Shown here: positions 7,518 through 16,078 of the stretch, one piece after another
Layout: the number at the start of each line of letters is the position of its first letter
Position numbering within the stretch: position 1 is the first letter of the stretch
NCBI GenBank assembly: GCA_963750915.1
Contig: CAVVSF010000009.1
Location: forward strand, 310,001 to 374,000
Source of the DNA: DATBJJ01 sp963750915
GTDB taxonomy: Bacteria; Acidobacteriota; Vicinamibacteria; Vicinamibacterales; 2-12-FULL-66-21
DNA: 64,000 nt
Direction of reading: 5' to 3'
Made by a program: the position numbers and the translations under genes
The notes under the pieces: model-generated
The model's database searches: none
The model's input: only the letters and a program-made list of their open reading frames with translations
What the model was told of the DNA's origin: nothing

Positions 7518-9587
7518 ATGCTGCTCCTGATTCCACTGCTGCCCTTCGCGGGTTTCCTGGTCAACGCGTCGCTCGGGCGGCGGCTGCCGAAGTCGATCTC
7601 GGGCGGCCTCGCCTGCGCGGCGATGCTCGCCGCTTTCCTGGTCTCGCTGACGGTGTCCTGGCCGCTGCTCGGCCACGGCGGTCACGCGGTCGAGCAGGTG
7701 GTCTTCAACTGGCTCCCGTCCGGCGATCTCCAGGTGCCGTTCGCGCTCCGGCTCGACCAGCTGTCGACGCTGATGATCCTCGTCATCACCGGCATCGGCT
7801 CGCTGATTCACATCTACTCGGTCGGCTACATGCACGAGGAGACCGACAGCGAGTACGCCCGCTACTTCTCGTATCTCAACCTCTTCGCCTCGTTCATGCT
7901 GGTGCTGGTGCTCGGCTCGAGCTTCCCGGTGATGTTCGTCGGCTGGGAGGGCGTCGGCCTGTGCTCGTACCTGCTGATCGGCTTCTATTACAAGAAGCAG
8001 GCGGCCAACGACGCCGGCAAGAAGGCATTCGTCGTCAACCGCGTCGGCGACTTCGGCTTCATCCTCGGGATGCTGCTGATCTTCACCACCTTCGGCACGC
8101 TCGACTTCCAGGCGGTCGCGGCGGCCGCGGCGACGCGCGCCCCCGAGCTCGGCATGGGCGCGATGACGATCGCGACGTTGCTGCTCTTCGTCGGCGCCAC
8201 CGGCAAGTCGGCGCAGATTCCGCTGCACATCTGGCTGCCGGACGCGATGGAGGGGCCGACGCCGGTCTCGGCGCTGATTCACGCCGCGACGATGGTCACC
8301 GCCGGCGTCTACATGATCGGCCGCAACGCGGTGCTGTTCTCGCACGCGCCGTTCACGCTCGAAGTCGTCGCCGCGGTCGGCGTCGCCACGGCGCTGATGG
8401 CCGGCACCATCGGCCTCGTCCAGAACGACATCAAGCGGGTGCTGGCGTACTCGACCGTGTCGCAGCTGGGCTACATGTTCCTGGCGATGGGCATGGGCGC
8501 CTACGCCGCCGGGGTGTTCCACCTCTACACCCACGCGTTCTTCAAGGCGCTGATGTTCCTCGGCTCGGGCGCCGTCATCCACGCCCTGGCGGGTGAGCAG
8601 GACATGCGTCGCATGGGCGGCCTCAAGAAGTACCTGCCCATCACCTACTGGACGTTCGTGATCGGCACACTCGCCATCGCCGGTTTCCCGATCTTCGCCG
8701 GGTTCTTCTCGAAGGACGAGATCCTCTACAAGACGTTCGTCGGCACGGAGCACCATCACGCCAGCCTGATCCTGTGGGGCGTCGGGATGCTCACCGCGCT
8801 GCTGACGTCGGTCTACATGTTCCGGCTCGTGTTCATGACCTTCCACGGCACCGAGCGGTTCGCCACCGCCGGTCACGGCGGGCATGGCGGCCATGGCGCT
8901 GACGCGCACGGCACTGCCCTGAGCGAGTCGAAGGGCCATGGCCACCACGGGGCGCCGCACGAGGCGCCGATGTCGATGGCGATTCCACTCATTCTCCTGG
9001 CCATCGGCTCGACCGTCGCCGGCTTCGTCGGCGTGCCGCACGCCCTCGGCGGCCACAACCAGATTGAAGCGTTCCTGGAGCCGAGCTTCGAGGCGCACGG
9101 CCCCGCCGTCGCCGGTGAGGCTGCAACGGCGGCCGCCGGGCAGCCGCCGGCCGAGGCGACGCACGCGCCCGCCGCGGGCGGCCATGCCGACGATGCGATC
9201 CGGACCGAACGAATGTTGATGGCGGTCTCGGTCGGTGTCGCGATTGCCGGGTTCCTCCTCGCGATGTTCTTCTGGGGACGCCGGCCGGAGGTCGCCGAAC
9301 GGCTGTCGCGCAGCTTCGGCGGCGTCTACCGGCTGCTGCTGAACAAGTACTACGTCGACGAGATCTACGACGCCACGATCGTCCAGCCGCTGAAGCGGCT
9401 GTCGACGGGGGCGTTGTGGAAAGGGGTCGATGCCGGCCTGATCGACGGCTCGGTCAACGGCGTCGGCGCGCTGGTGCGCGGCGCGAGCGGCACGCTGCGG
9501 CAACTGCAGACCGGGTCGGTCCGCACGTATGCCGCGTCGCTCTTCTTCGGCGTCGTCATGATTCTTGGCTGGTATCTGTGGATCTGA
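7518..9587 (+). CDS. nuoL: NADH-quinone oxidoreductase subunit L
   Basis: NuoL is the distal antiporter-like proton-pumping subunit with the long lateral helix. The 689-residue protein has the proton_antipo_N/M regions (YMHEETDSEYARYFSYLNLF, WEGVGLCSYLLIGFYY, WLPDAMEGPTPVSALIHAAT) and the C-terminal lateral-helix region. Odd: about residues 452-483 form a loop very rich in His and Gly (nucleotides 8871-8964), and an Ala/Pro-rich stretch follows near 9120-9190. The frame is intact over its whole length. Confidence 0.96.
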   Translation: MLLLIPLLPFAGFLVNASLGRRLPKSISGGLACAAMLAAFLVSLTVSWPLLGHGGHAVEQVVFNWLPSGDLQVPFALRLDQLSTLMILVITGIGSLIHIYSVGYMHEETDSEYARYFSYLNLFASFMLVLVLGSSFPVMFVGWEGVGLCSYLLIGFYYKKQAANDAGKKAFVVNRVGDFGFILGMLLIFTTFGTLDFQAVAAAAATRAPELGMGAMTIATLLLFVGATGKSAQIPLHIWLPDAMEGPTPVSALIHAATMVTAGVYMIGRNAVLFSHAPFTLEVVAAVGVATALMAGTIGLVQNDIKRVLAYSTVSQLGYMFLAMGMGAYAAGVFHLYTHAFFKALMFLGSGAVIHALAGEQDMRRMGGLKKYLPITYWTFVIGTLAIAGFPIFAGFFSKDEILYKTFVGTEHHHASLILWGVGMLTALLTSVYMFRLVFMTFHGTERFATAGHGGHGGHGADAHGTALSESKGHGHHGAPHEAPMSMAIPLILLAIGSTVAGFVGVPHALGGHNQIEAFLEPSFEAHGPAVAGEAATAAAGQPPAEATHAPAAGGHADDAIRTERMLMAVSVGVAIAGFLLAMFFWGRRPEVAERLSRSFGGVYRLLLNKYYVDEIYDATIVQPLKRLSTGALWKGVDAGLIDGSVNGVGALVRGASGTLRQLQTGSVRTYAASLFFGVVMILGWYLWI

Positions 9588-9614
9588 AGCCGCGGCTCGG
9601 GCATCGAGACTGAC

Positions 9615-11301
9615 ATGCTTTCGCTCATAGTGTTTCTTCCCCTCGTCGGCGCCGTGCTGGCGCTCCTCGCCGGCGGCCGCGGTGACCGTCCCGAGCGCGA
9701 GCCACTGGTGCGGAACGTCGCGCTGCTGGCGTCGCTCGTGACCTTCGCCGCCACCCTCGTGATGTGGTGGCAGTTCGACCCGACCAGCGCCGAGTACCAG
9801 TTCATCGAGCAGCGCGACTGGATGCCGATGTTCGGCATCCAGTACCACATCGGCGTCGACGGCATCAGCCTGTTCCTGATCGTCCTGACCGGCTTCCTGA
9901 CGCCGCTGGCGCTCTTGTCGTCATGGCAGTCGATTCACAAGAGCGTCAAGGCGTTCTCGTTCTTCGTCCTCGCCCTCGAGGCGGCGATGCTCGGCGTCTT
10001 CGTCTCGATCGACCTGTTCCTGTTCTACGTGTTCTGGGACTTCATGCTGATCCCGATGTACTTCCTCATCGGGATCTGGGGCTACGAGCGCCGCGATCTA
10101 CGCCGCCATCAAGTTCATCCTCTACACGATGGCCGGCAGCGTCCTGATGCTGGTCGCGATCATCGGCCTGGCCTGGGCGCACGCGCAGGCGACCGGCGGC
10201 GGCCCGAGCTTCAACCTCCTCGATCTCTACGAGCTCGAGCTCTCGGACCACATGGAGAGCTGGTTCTTCCTCGCGTTCACGCTGGCGTTCGCGATCAAGG
10301 TGCCGCTGTTCCCGTTCCACACCTGGCTGCCGGACGCCCACGTCGAGGCGCCGACCGCGGGCTCGATCATCCTGGCCGGCGTGCTGCTGAAGATGGGCAC
10401 CTACGGGCTGCTCCGCTTCGCGTTCCCGTTGTTTCCGGAGGCGGCGCTCGCGTTCGCCCCGGTCCTCGGCCTCCTGGCGGTCATCGGCATCGTCTACGGG
10501 GCGCTCGTCGCCATGGTCCAGCCGGACATGAAGAAGCTGGTCGCCTACTCGAGCGTCAGCCACCTCGGCTTCGTCGTCCTCGGCCTGTGCGCGATGAACC
10601 TGCAGGGCGTGCAGGGCTCGGTCTTCCAGATGCTGGCGCACGGCGTCAGCACCGGCGGGCTGTTCATGATCGTCGGCATGCTGTCGGATCGCCGGCACAC
10701 GCGCCTGATCTCCGAGTTCGGCGGCCTGAAGGCGGTGGCGCCGCGGTTCGTCGCCGCGTCGCTGATCATCGCGCTGTCGTCGATCGCGCTGCCCGGGCTC
10801 AACGGCTTCGTCGGCGAGTTCCTGATTCTCGTCGGCGCCTTCAAGTGGAGCCCGAAGCTGACGGTCGCCGCCGCGACCGGCGTCATTCTCTCCGCCGTCT
10901 ACATGCTGTGGATGTTCCAGCGCGTGAACTACGGCCCGATCACCAACGAGAAGAACAGCAAGCTGGCGGACGTCACGCCGCGCGAATGGGCGATGCTGGC
11001 GCCAACGATTGCGATGGCCGTCCTGATGGGCGTCCTGCCGGGGATCTTCCTGCGGCCGATGGAACCGGCGGTGAACAAGTTGATCGAACGCGTGACCGGA
11101 TCGCAGACGGCGCGAGTGCGCAGCACGCCGGCGCGCGCGCGCCCGGCTGCGAGGGATTCGAGCTCGACCGCCGAGCCCGTCCGCAGTAACCGTCAGCATT
11201 CTTCAGCGCTCGCGGGGCCCCACCCCCGCTCGCTCTCCCGCGGCGACTTCGCGCCGCGCTCGGGCCGCGGGCGCTCCGCGAGCAGCGAACTAAGGCAATG
11301 A
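9615..11301 (+). CDS. nuoM: NADH-quinone oxidoreductase subunit M (one frame break, odd tail)
   Basis: NuoM is the middle antiporter-like subunit. The N-terminal half (to FLIGIWGYERR) is read from 9615. Dropping one base near 10095 continues into IYAAIKFILYTMAGSVLMLV and the conserved FPFHTWLPDAHVEAPTAGS. The joined product is about 561 residues. The last 60 or so residues after NKLIERVTGS are low-complexity, Arg/Ser/Pro-rich and encoded by an intergenic-type repeat (11200-11295) that contains GGGGCCCCACCCCC. The frame runs through it to overlap nuoN (ATGA). The natural C terminus is probably near 11100. Confidence 0.87.
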
Positions 11302-12731
11302 GCGAATTCACCGCCCTCATCCCCGTCATCATCATCGTCCTCGCGGCCTGCGCGGCGATGCTCGCCGAGGCGTTCCGCCAGCCGGGCGAGCGCATGCCGA
11401 TCGCCGGCTTCGGGCTCATCGGCCTGGCCGGTGCGGCGCTGGCCTCGGCCTTCCTGTGGGGCCAGGACGCCCAGAGCTTCGGCGTCGTTCGCTCCGACAA
11501 CTTCGCCCTCTTCATCAATCTCGTCCTCTGCGTCATCGGCGTCCTGACGATGCTGTTTTCGGACGAGGTCGTCGAGCGGGAGCAGCTGCCGCCGGGCGAG
11601 TACTACGCCCTGACGCTCTTCGCCATCTCGGGCATGATGCTGATGGCGTCGGCCACCGATCTCCTCGTCATCTTCCTGGCGCTCGAGGTACTGTCGCTCT
11701 CGGTCTATGTCCTGACCGGGATTCGCCGCTCCAGCGCCGCCGGCGCGGAAGCCGCGTTCAAGTACTTCCTGCTCGGCGCGTTCTCCAGCGCCTTCTTCCT
11801 CTACGGCGTCGCCTTTGCCTTCGCCGTCTCCGGCTCGACCCGGCTCGACGCGCTCGGCGCCGCGCTGTCCACCGCCGGCGCGCGGGAGCCCTCGACCGAA
11901 GCGATGCTCGCGATCGGCCTTCTGATTGTCGGCTTCGCGTTCAAGATCTCGGCCGTGCCGTTCCACATGTGGACGCCGGACGCCTACGAGGGCGCGCCGA
12001 CGATCGTCACCGCGTTCATGTCGACGGGCGTCAAGGCGGCGGCGTTCGCCGCCTTCGTCCGCGTCTTCCTGTCGCCGCTCGAACCCCTGAAGGACCAGTG
12101 GATTCCGGTGCTGGTGATCATCGCCGGCGCGACGATGATTCTCGGGACGGTCGTCGGGGTGCTGCAGACCAACATCAAGCGGATGCTGGCCTACTCGAGC
12201 ATCGCCCACGCCGGCTACCTGATGCTCGGCATCATCGCCACCACCGACACCGGCAAAGCGGCCGTGCTGTTCTACCTGCTGGCCTACGCCGTCTCCAACC
12301 TCGGCGCGCTCGGCATCGTGGCCCTGCTGGGCACGTCGCAGAACCAGCACGACGAGCTGCGCGACTTCGCCGGCCTGTGGAAGGCGCGGCCCGGCCTCGC
12401 CGGCCTGATGACGATCTTCCTGCTGTCGCTCGGCGGCTTCCCGCCGATGGCCGGCTTCATCAGCAAGTGGTACATCTTCAGCGCCGCGGTGGAGCAGGGC
12501 TACTACTGGCTCGCCATCATCGGCGTCCTCACGAGCGTCATCTCGGTCTTCTTCTACCTGAGGATTGTCGTGATGATGTACATGACCGAGGGGACCGAGG
12601 TCGCGCGGCCGAGAGTACCGCTGCCGGCCGCCGCCGGCCTGGCGCTGGCGACGCTCGCGGTCTTCTACCTCGGGATTCTGCCGACGAAGATTATCGACCT
12701 CGCCCTGGATTCTATTGGAACCATCTTCTGA
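11298..12731 (+). CDS. nuoN: NADH-quinone oxidoreductase subunit N
   Basis: NuoN is the proximal antiporter-like subunit, closing the operon. The 477-residue product is polytopic and has the family motifs EVLSLSVYVLTG, AAFKYFLLGAFSSAFFLYG, FHMWTPDAYEGAPTIVTAFM and LGGFPPMAGFISKWYIF. The ATG overlaps the last codons of nuoM. No further complex I gene follows; the gene faces selA across a repeat array. Confidence 0.95.
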   Translation: MSEFTALIPVIIIVLAACAAMLAEAFRQPGERMPIAGFGLIGLAGAALASAFLWGQDAQSFGVVRSDNFALFINLVLCVIGVLTMLFSDEVVEREQLPPGEYYALTLFAISGMMLMASATDLLVIFLALEVLSLSVYVLTGIRRSSAAGAEAAFKYFLLGAFSSAFFLYGVAFAFAVSGSTRLDALGAALSTAGAREPSTEAMLAIGLLIVGFAFKISAVPFHMWTPDAYEGAPTIVTAFMSTGVKAAAFAAFVRVFLSPLEPLKDQWIPVLVIIAGATMILGTVVGVLQTNIKRMLAYSSIAHAGYLMLGIIATTDTGKAAVLFYLLAYAVSNLGALGIVALLGTSQNQHDELRDFAGLWKARPGLAGLMTIFLLSLGGFPPMAGFISKWYIFSAAVEQGYYWLAIIGVLTSVISVFFYLRIVVMMYMTEGTEVARPRVPLPAAAGLALATLAVFYLGILPTKIIDLALDSIGTIF

Positions 12732-13022
12732 TTGTAGATTGAAGACTGCAGACTGAAGATTGCGGATTGAAGACTGCAGATTGCTGATTGGGATTGTTGA
12801 TTGCCGATTTTCGATTGATCTCGGATTGGCAGGTTGTCGATTGACTGAGCGTTGAATCGCTGCGTTGGCGCTGCCTGCAAATCGGCCAATCCCCAATCGA
12901 AACTCCGCAATCCGCAGTCCGCAAAATCTTCAATCTTCAGTCGGCAATTCAAATCTGCAGTCTGCAGTCTTCAATCCGCACTCTTCAGTCTTCAGTCTGC
13001 AATCTTAAATCGTCAGCCTTCG
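12732..13022. repeat. Large inverted array of GATTGCAGACTGAAG-type units
   Basis: The 290-base gap between the convergent nuoN and selA genes holds no gene. Its left half (12732-12840) is built of ATTGAAGACTGCAG / GATTGCTGATTGGG variants and its right half (12885-13018) of the complementary CTGCAGTCTTCAATC variants, so the transcript could form a long imperfect hairpin. It may act as a bidirectional terminator. The same family appears at 46830-46880 and 59396-59462. Confidence 0.8.
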
Positions 13023-13025
13023 ACC

Positions 13026-14401
13026 TCAGGGAAGCAGCCTCTCCCCCGCGCTGATGACCAACTCCACGACGAGCGAGTCGTGTGACGGGTCAACGGTTCG
13101 CAGATCGAGAACGACGCGGTTGGCCTGGATGCGCGCGACGAGGGGCGGGTCGCCGGCCCTGAGGGCCGCTGCCAGGCGTTCGGCGGGGAGCGCGACAGCG
13201 ACCAGCCGCGTTGGCAGCGTCGACTCGGGAGCGCTGCCGCCGCCGATGGTCGAGGCGCCGTCGATCGTGTCGGCGGCGATGCCCGCCTCCGCGAGCCTGG
13301 CCGTGACGACGGCGGCGCGCTGGCCGATCTCGTCCGCCGCCATCGAGATCATGCGCGCCACGGGCACGGTCTCGACGGCGCGGCCGGTCGCGTACTCGCG
13401 CAGCGTCGCTTCGAGCGCGGCGTAGGTCAGCTTGTCGGCGCGCAGCGCCCGCATCAGCGGGTGGGCGCGGACCGCCGTCACCGCGGCGCGGCTGCCGGCG
13501 AGGATGCCCGCCTGCGGTCCCCCGAGCAGCTTGTCGCCGCTGAACATCACGAGGTCGACGCCGGCGCGGACGCTCGACTGGACCGTCGGTTCGTCGGCGA
13601 GCGCGCGCTACTGCCGGCAGCCCGAGGAAGCCGCTTCCCAGGTCCTCGATCACCGGCACGCCGAATCGGCGTCCGAGGGCGACGAGATCGGCCAGCGCCG
13701 GCCGCTCGGCGAAGCCTTCGATGCGGAAGTTCGACGGGTGGACGCGCAGGATGAGCCCCGTGCGATCGCTGATTGCGGCGGCGTAGTCCGCGGCGCGGGT
13801 GCGATTGGTCGTGCCGACCTCGCGCAGGATCGCGCCGGACTGCGCCATGACGTCGGGGACGCGGAAACCGCCGCCGATCTCGACCAGCTCGCCGCGGGAA
13901 ATGATCACCTCGCGGCCGGCGGCGAGGGCCGCCAGGGCCAGCAGCGTCGCCGCGGCGTTGTTGTTGACGATCGTGGCGGCCTCGGCGCCGGTGATCTCGG
14001 ACAGCAGGCGCTCGGCGTGGCTGTCACGGCGGCCGCGTTCGCCCCGCTCGACGTCGTACTCGAGGTTGACGTAGCCGCTGGCGATGGCGGCGATCCGCTC
14101 GATCGCCGCGGCCGGCAGCGGCGCCCGTCCAAGGTTGGTGTGAATGACGACGCCGGTCGCGTTGACGATCGGCGTCGAGCGACGGCTCCAGGCGCGACGA
14201 GAGTCGCGTGCCGACGGCGCGTCCGAGGTGCGCGGCGATGTCCTCGATCGTCGCGCCGGCCGCCACCTGCCGCCGCAGGTGATCGGCCTCGGCGCGCAGC
14301 GCGTCGACGACGGCCTGCCGGCCGTAGACGGATTCGAGCTCGAGGAACGCGGCCGTCTGGCGGAGTTGTTCGATTGAGGGGATGTCGCGCAGACCAGCCA
14401 T
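13026..14401 (-). CDS. selA: L-seryl-tRNA(Sec) selenium transferase (two frame breaks)
   Basis: SelA converts seryl-tRNA(Sec) to selenocysteyl-tRNA(Sec) using selenophosphate and PLP. Three frames join into about 457 residues: MAGLRDIPSIEQLRQTAAFL; TPIVNATGVVIHTNLGRAPL through EDLGSGFLGLP; and VMFSGDKLLGGPQAGILAG, which contains the PLP lysine. The breaks, near 14168 and 13605, each act as one extra base. I start at 14401 because GAGGG lies upstream and the family begins this way. No selB, selD or tRNA-Sec is visible in this window. Confidence 0.87.
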
Positions 14402-14552
14402 GACGCCCTCATTCAATCACATGCCGGGCCGTGCACGTCGAGCGTGCGCCGGAACTGATGTTCCGCCCGCGAGCCCCGAGGCCCGGCCCCGAGCCCCGAG
14501 TCCGAACCCCGATCACGAGCGCGACAGCAGCACCCGCGCGCCCACTTCGCCT

Positions 14553-14558
14553 TACAAT
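14553..14558 (+). promoter_or_regulatory. -10 element (TACAAT) directly before a TTG start
   Basis: TACAAT lies 7 bases before the likely TTG start at 14566, with no ribosome-binding site between them, suggesting a leaderless transcript. No convincing -35 box is seen. Confidence 0.4.
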
Positions 14559-14565
14559 AGTCGGG

Positions 14566-15018
14566 TTGACCAACGTCGATCCCAACGGGTACCAGGACAA
14601 CACGCCTCCCGCGGTGGAGGTTCCCGACTACCGACCGCTCGAGCGCTTCTGGCCGTACGTCGACCTGCCCGAGCAGCCGAGCGACGAAGAGCTCGCGCAC
14701 CTCGATCCGGCGCTCGCCGAAGCGCTGTTCGGCACGCCGCGCCAGCCGTTCTCGGTCTCGCTCGATTTTCCGAAGTTCGACGGGCCCGGTTATGCCCGCG
14801 CCGTCGAACAGGCGCGCGCCTCCGCCGAGTACCGCGAGTTCGGCAGCGGCGAGGGCCTCCGTCATCGCGCCCGCTTCTATCCTGCCGACGCGTTGAAGCT
14901 GCGGACGCTCTTCGAGCTCGTCGGTCCGCTGGATGCCTGCGACGTGCTCATCGACGACCGGCCGCTGCCGTTCGCGCGCGAGCTGTGGCTGCCGCTGATC
15001 TGGTTCCTGATCGCCTGA
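14566..15018 (+). CDS. Conserved hypothetical protein
   Basis: I do not recognise this 150-residue soluble acidic protein. It reads MTNVDPNGYQDNTPPAVEVP from TTG 14566 and includes DLPEQPSDEELAHLDPALAE. The frame is open upstream to 14431, but that part is arginine/proline-rich and translated from repeat sequence, so the TTG just after the TACAAT box is preferred. It ends 8 bases before the next gene, so the two probably form an operon. Confidence 0.55.
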   Translation: MTNVDPNGYQDNTPPAVEVPDYRPLERFWPYVDLPEQPSDEELAHLDPALAEALFGTPRQPFSVSLDFPKFDGPGYARAVEQARASAEYREFGSGEGLRHRARFYPADALKLRTLFELVGPLDACDVLIDDRPLPFARELWLPLIWFLIA

Positions 15019-15026
15019 GCGCCGTC

Positions 15027-15617
15027 ATGGCCGAACAGACAGCGCTGCAGCGCGATCTCGATCTTCTCGCCGCCGACCTCAAGCGCCTCGAGGGCGAGTA
15101 CAACATGTTCTTTTCCGGCCGCCTGCCGCGGCCGCCGTGGGAGACGCGCGGCCGGGTCCAGGCGATCATCAAGCGCTACGACCGCGGCCACAGCATGGGC
15201 ACCGGCGACCGTTTCCGCTTCGAGCAGCTGCAGTCGCGGTTTCAGTCGCTGGTCGAGTTGTGGGACCGCGGCGTGCGCTCGCGCGAGGAAGGACGGCCGG
15301 GGCCGTTCGCGCAGCCGCTGCCGAAAGCGTCGGCGAAGAAGCCGGCAGCCCGGGGCGGACAGGTGCTGAACGTCACCGCCTTCACCGATCCGGTGCGCGA
15401 GATGGACAAGCTGCACACGCTCTACGACACGCTCATGGACGCGCGCAAGCAGCACGGGGAAGAGGTCGTCCCGTTCCACAAGTTCGCGGCCCTGGTGAAG
15501 TCCCAGGTGACGAAGCTCCGCGACGAGGGAACGCCGGAGGTGGCGTTCCGCGTCGCCGTGAAGGATGGCAAGGTGGCCTTTACTGTGCGTCCGGCCAAGG
15601 AAAAGGCGAAAGAGTAG
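15027..15617 (+). CDS. Conserved hypothetical protein, MXAN_5187 C-terminal-like
   Basis: The 196-residue protein starts with a helical segment (TALQRDLDLLAADLKRLEGE), followed by YNMFFSGRLPRPPWETR and a basic Pro/Ala linker near residues 100-115. It ends with a second helical and beta domain (HKFAALVKSQVTKLRD, VAFRVAVKDGKVAFTVRP). This layout resembles proteins annotated as MXAN_5187 C-terminal domain proteins; that is from memory and the function is unknown. No signal peptide is seen. Confidence 0.6.
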   Translation: MAEQTALQRDLDLLAADLKRLEGEYNMFFSGRLPRPPWETRGRVQAIIKRYDRGHSMGTGDRFRFEQLQSRFQSLVELWDRGVRSREEGRPGPFAQPLPKASAKKPAARGGQVLNVTAFTDPVREMDKLHTLYDTLMDARKQHGEEVVPFHKFAALVKSQVTKLRDEGTPEVAFRVAVKDGKVAFTVRPAKEKAKE

Positions 15618-15654
15618 GACGCGCGGGCGGGGCAACAACGACGGGAGCGAACGG

Positions 15655-15684
15655 GAGACCGGAGCGCGAGCGCGCCCCGGTCTC
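15655..15684. terminator. Hairpin between convergent genes
   Basis: GAGACCGG (15655-15662) pairs with CCGGTCTC (15677-15684). It lies between two convergent genes, but no T-run follows on either strand, so its termination role is uncertain. Confidence 0.4.
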
Positions 15685-15694
15685 GAATCAGTGG

Positions 15695-15901
15695 CTAGCT
15701 GACCTTGGTCACATTGCCGGCTTGCTGACCCTTGGGGCCGTCGACGATCTCGAATTCGACCGCCTGGCCTTCCTCCAGAGTCCGGAAGCCATTGCCTTGG
15801 ACCGCCGAGAAGTGCACGAAGACGTCAGCGCCGCCGTCACGCTCGATGAATCCATAACCCTTTGCGTTGTTGAACCACTTGACCTTGCCTTGGATACGCA
15901 T
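15695..15901 (-). CDS. cspA: Cold-shock protein (CspA family)
   Basis: The 68-residue single CSD protein MRIQGKVKWFNNAKGYGFIE has both RNA-binding motifs, KGYGFIE (RNP1) and VFVHFS (RNP2). It binds single-stranded RNA/DNA. ATG 15901 is preceded by AGGACA. The frame extends upstream to 16051, but that start would lie on the promoter. The gene has a long leader (about 140 bases) from a promoter at 16050-16078, with an intrinsic terminator inside it. Confidence 0.95.
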   Translation of the reverse strand: MRIQGKVKWFNNAKGYGFIERDGGADVFVHFSAVQGNGFRTLEEGQAVEFEIVDGPKGQQAGNVTKVS

Positions 15902-15989
15902 CGTACTTGTCCTGCCTTGCGAAGCCGCGACGCCGGAGCGCCGCATGAAACCCATCCGCGGAGCCGGTATGTGCGGCGCCCGTGGACAC

Positions 15990-16014
15990 AAAAAAAGACC
16001 GCGAGTGCGCGGCC
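15990..16014 (-). terminator. Intrinsic terminator inside the cspA leader (attenuator candidate)
   Basis: On the minus strand GGCCGCG pairs with CGCGGTC around a CACT loop and is followed by seven T residues. It lies about 30-55 bases downstream of the predicted start of transcription and about 90 bases before the cspA ATG. No minus-strand gene lies upstream to be terminated. Confidence 0.65.
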
Positions 16015-16049
16015 TCGGCTTACGTAGCTGGAATACCCAGCCACCGGCC

Positions 16050-16078
16050 ATAGTAGAGTTTCAGCCTGTAAATGTCAA
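16050..16078 (-). promoter_or_regulatory. cspA promoter (TTGACA - 17 bp - TACTAT)
   Basis: On the minus strand a consensus TTGACA box (16073-16078) is followed after exactly 17 bases by TACTAT (16050-16055). Transcription would begin near 16043. The -35 box overlaps the first candidate start codon of purH on the other strand. Confidence 0.7.

Noticed and set aside
15901..16051. N-terminally extended CspA (118 residues)
   Set aside because: The upstream in-frame ATG lies on the -10 box and the extra residues are not conserved-looking; the CSD begins at 15901.
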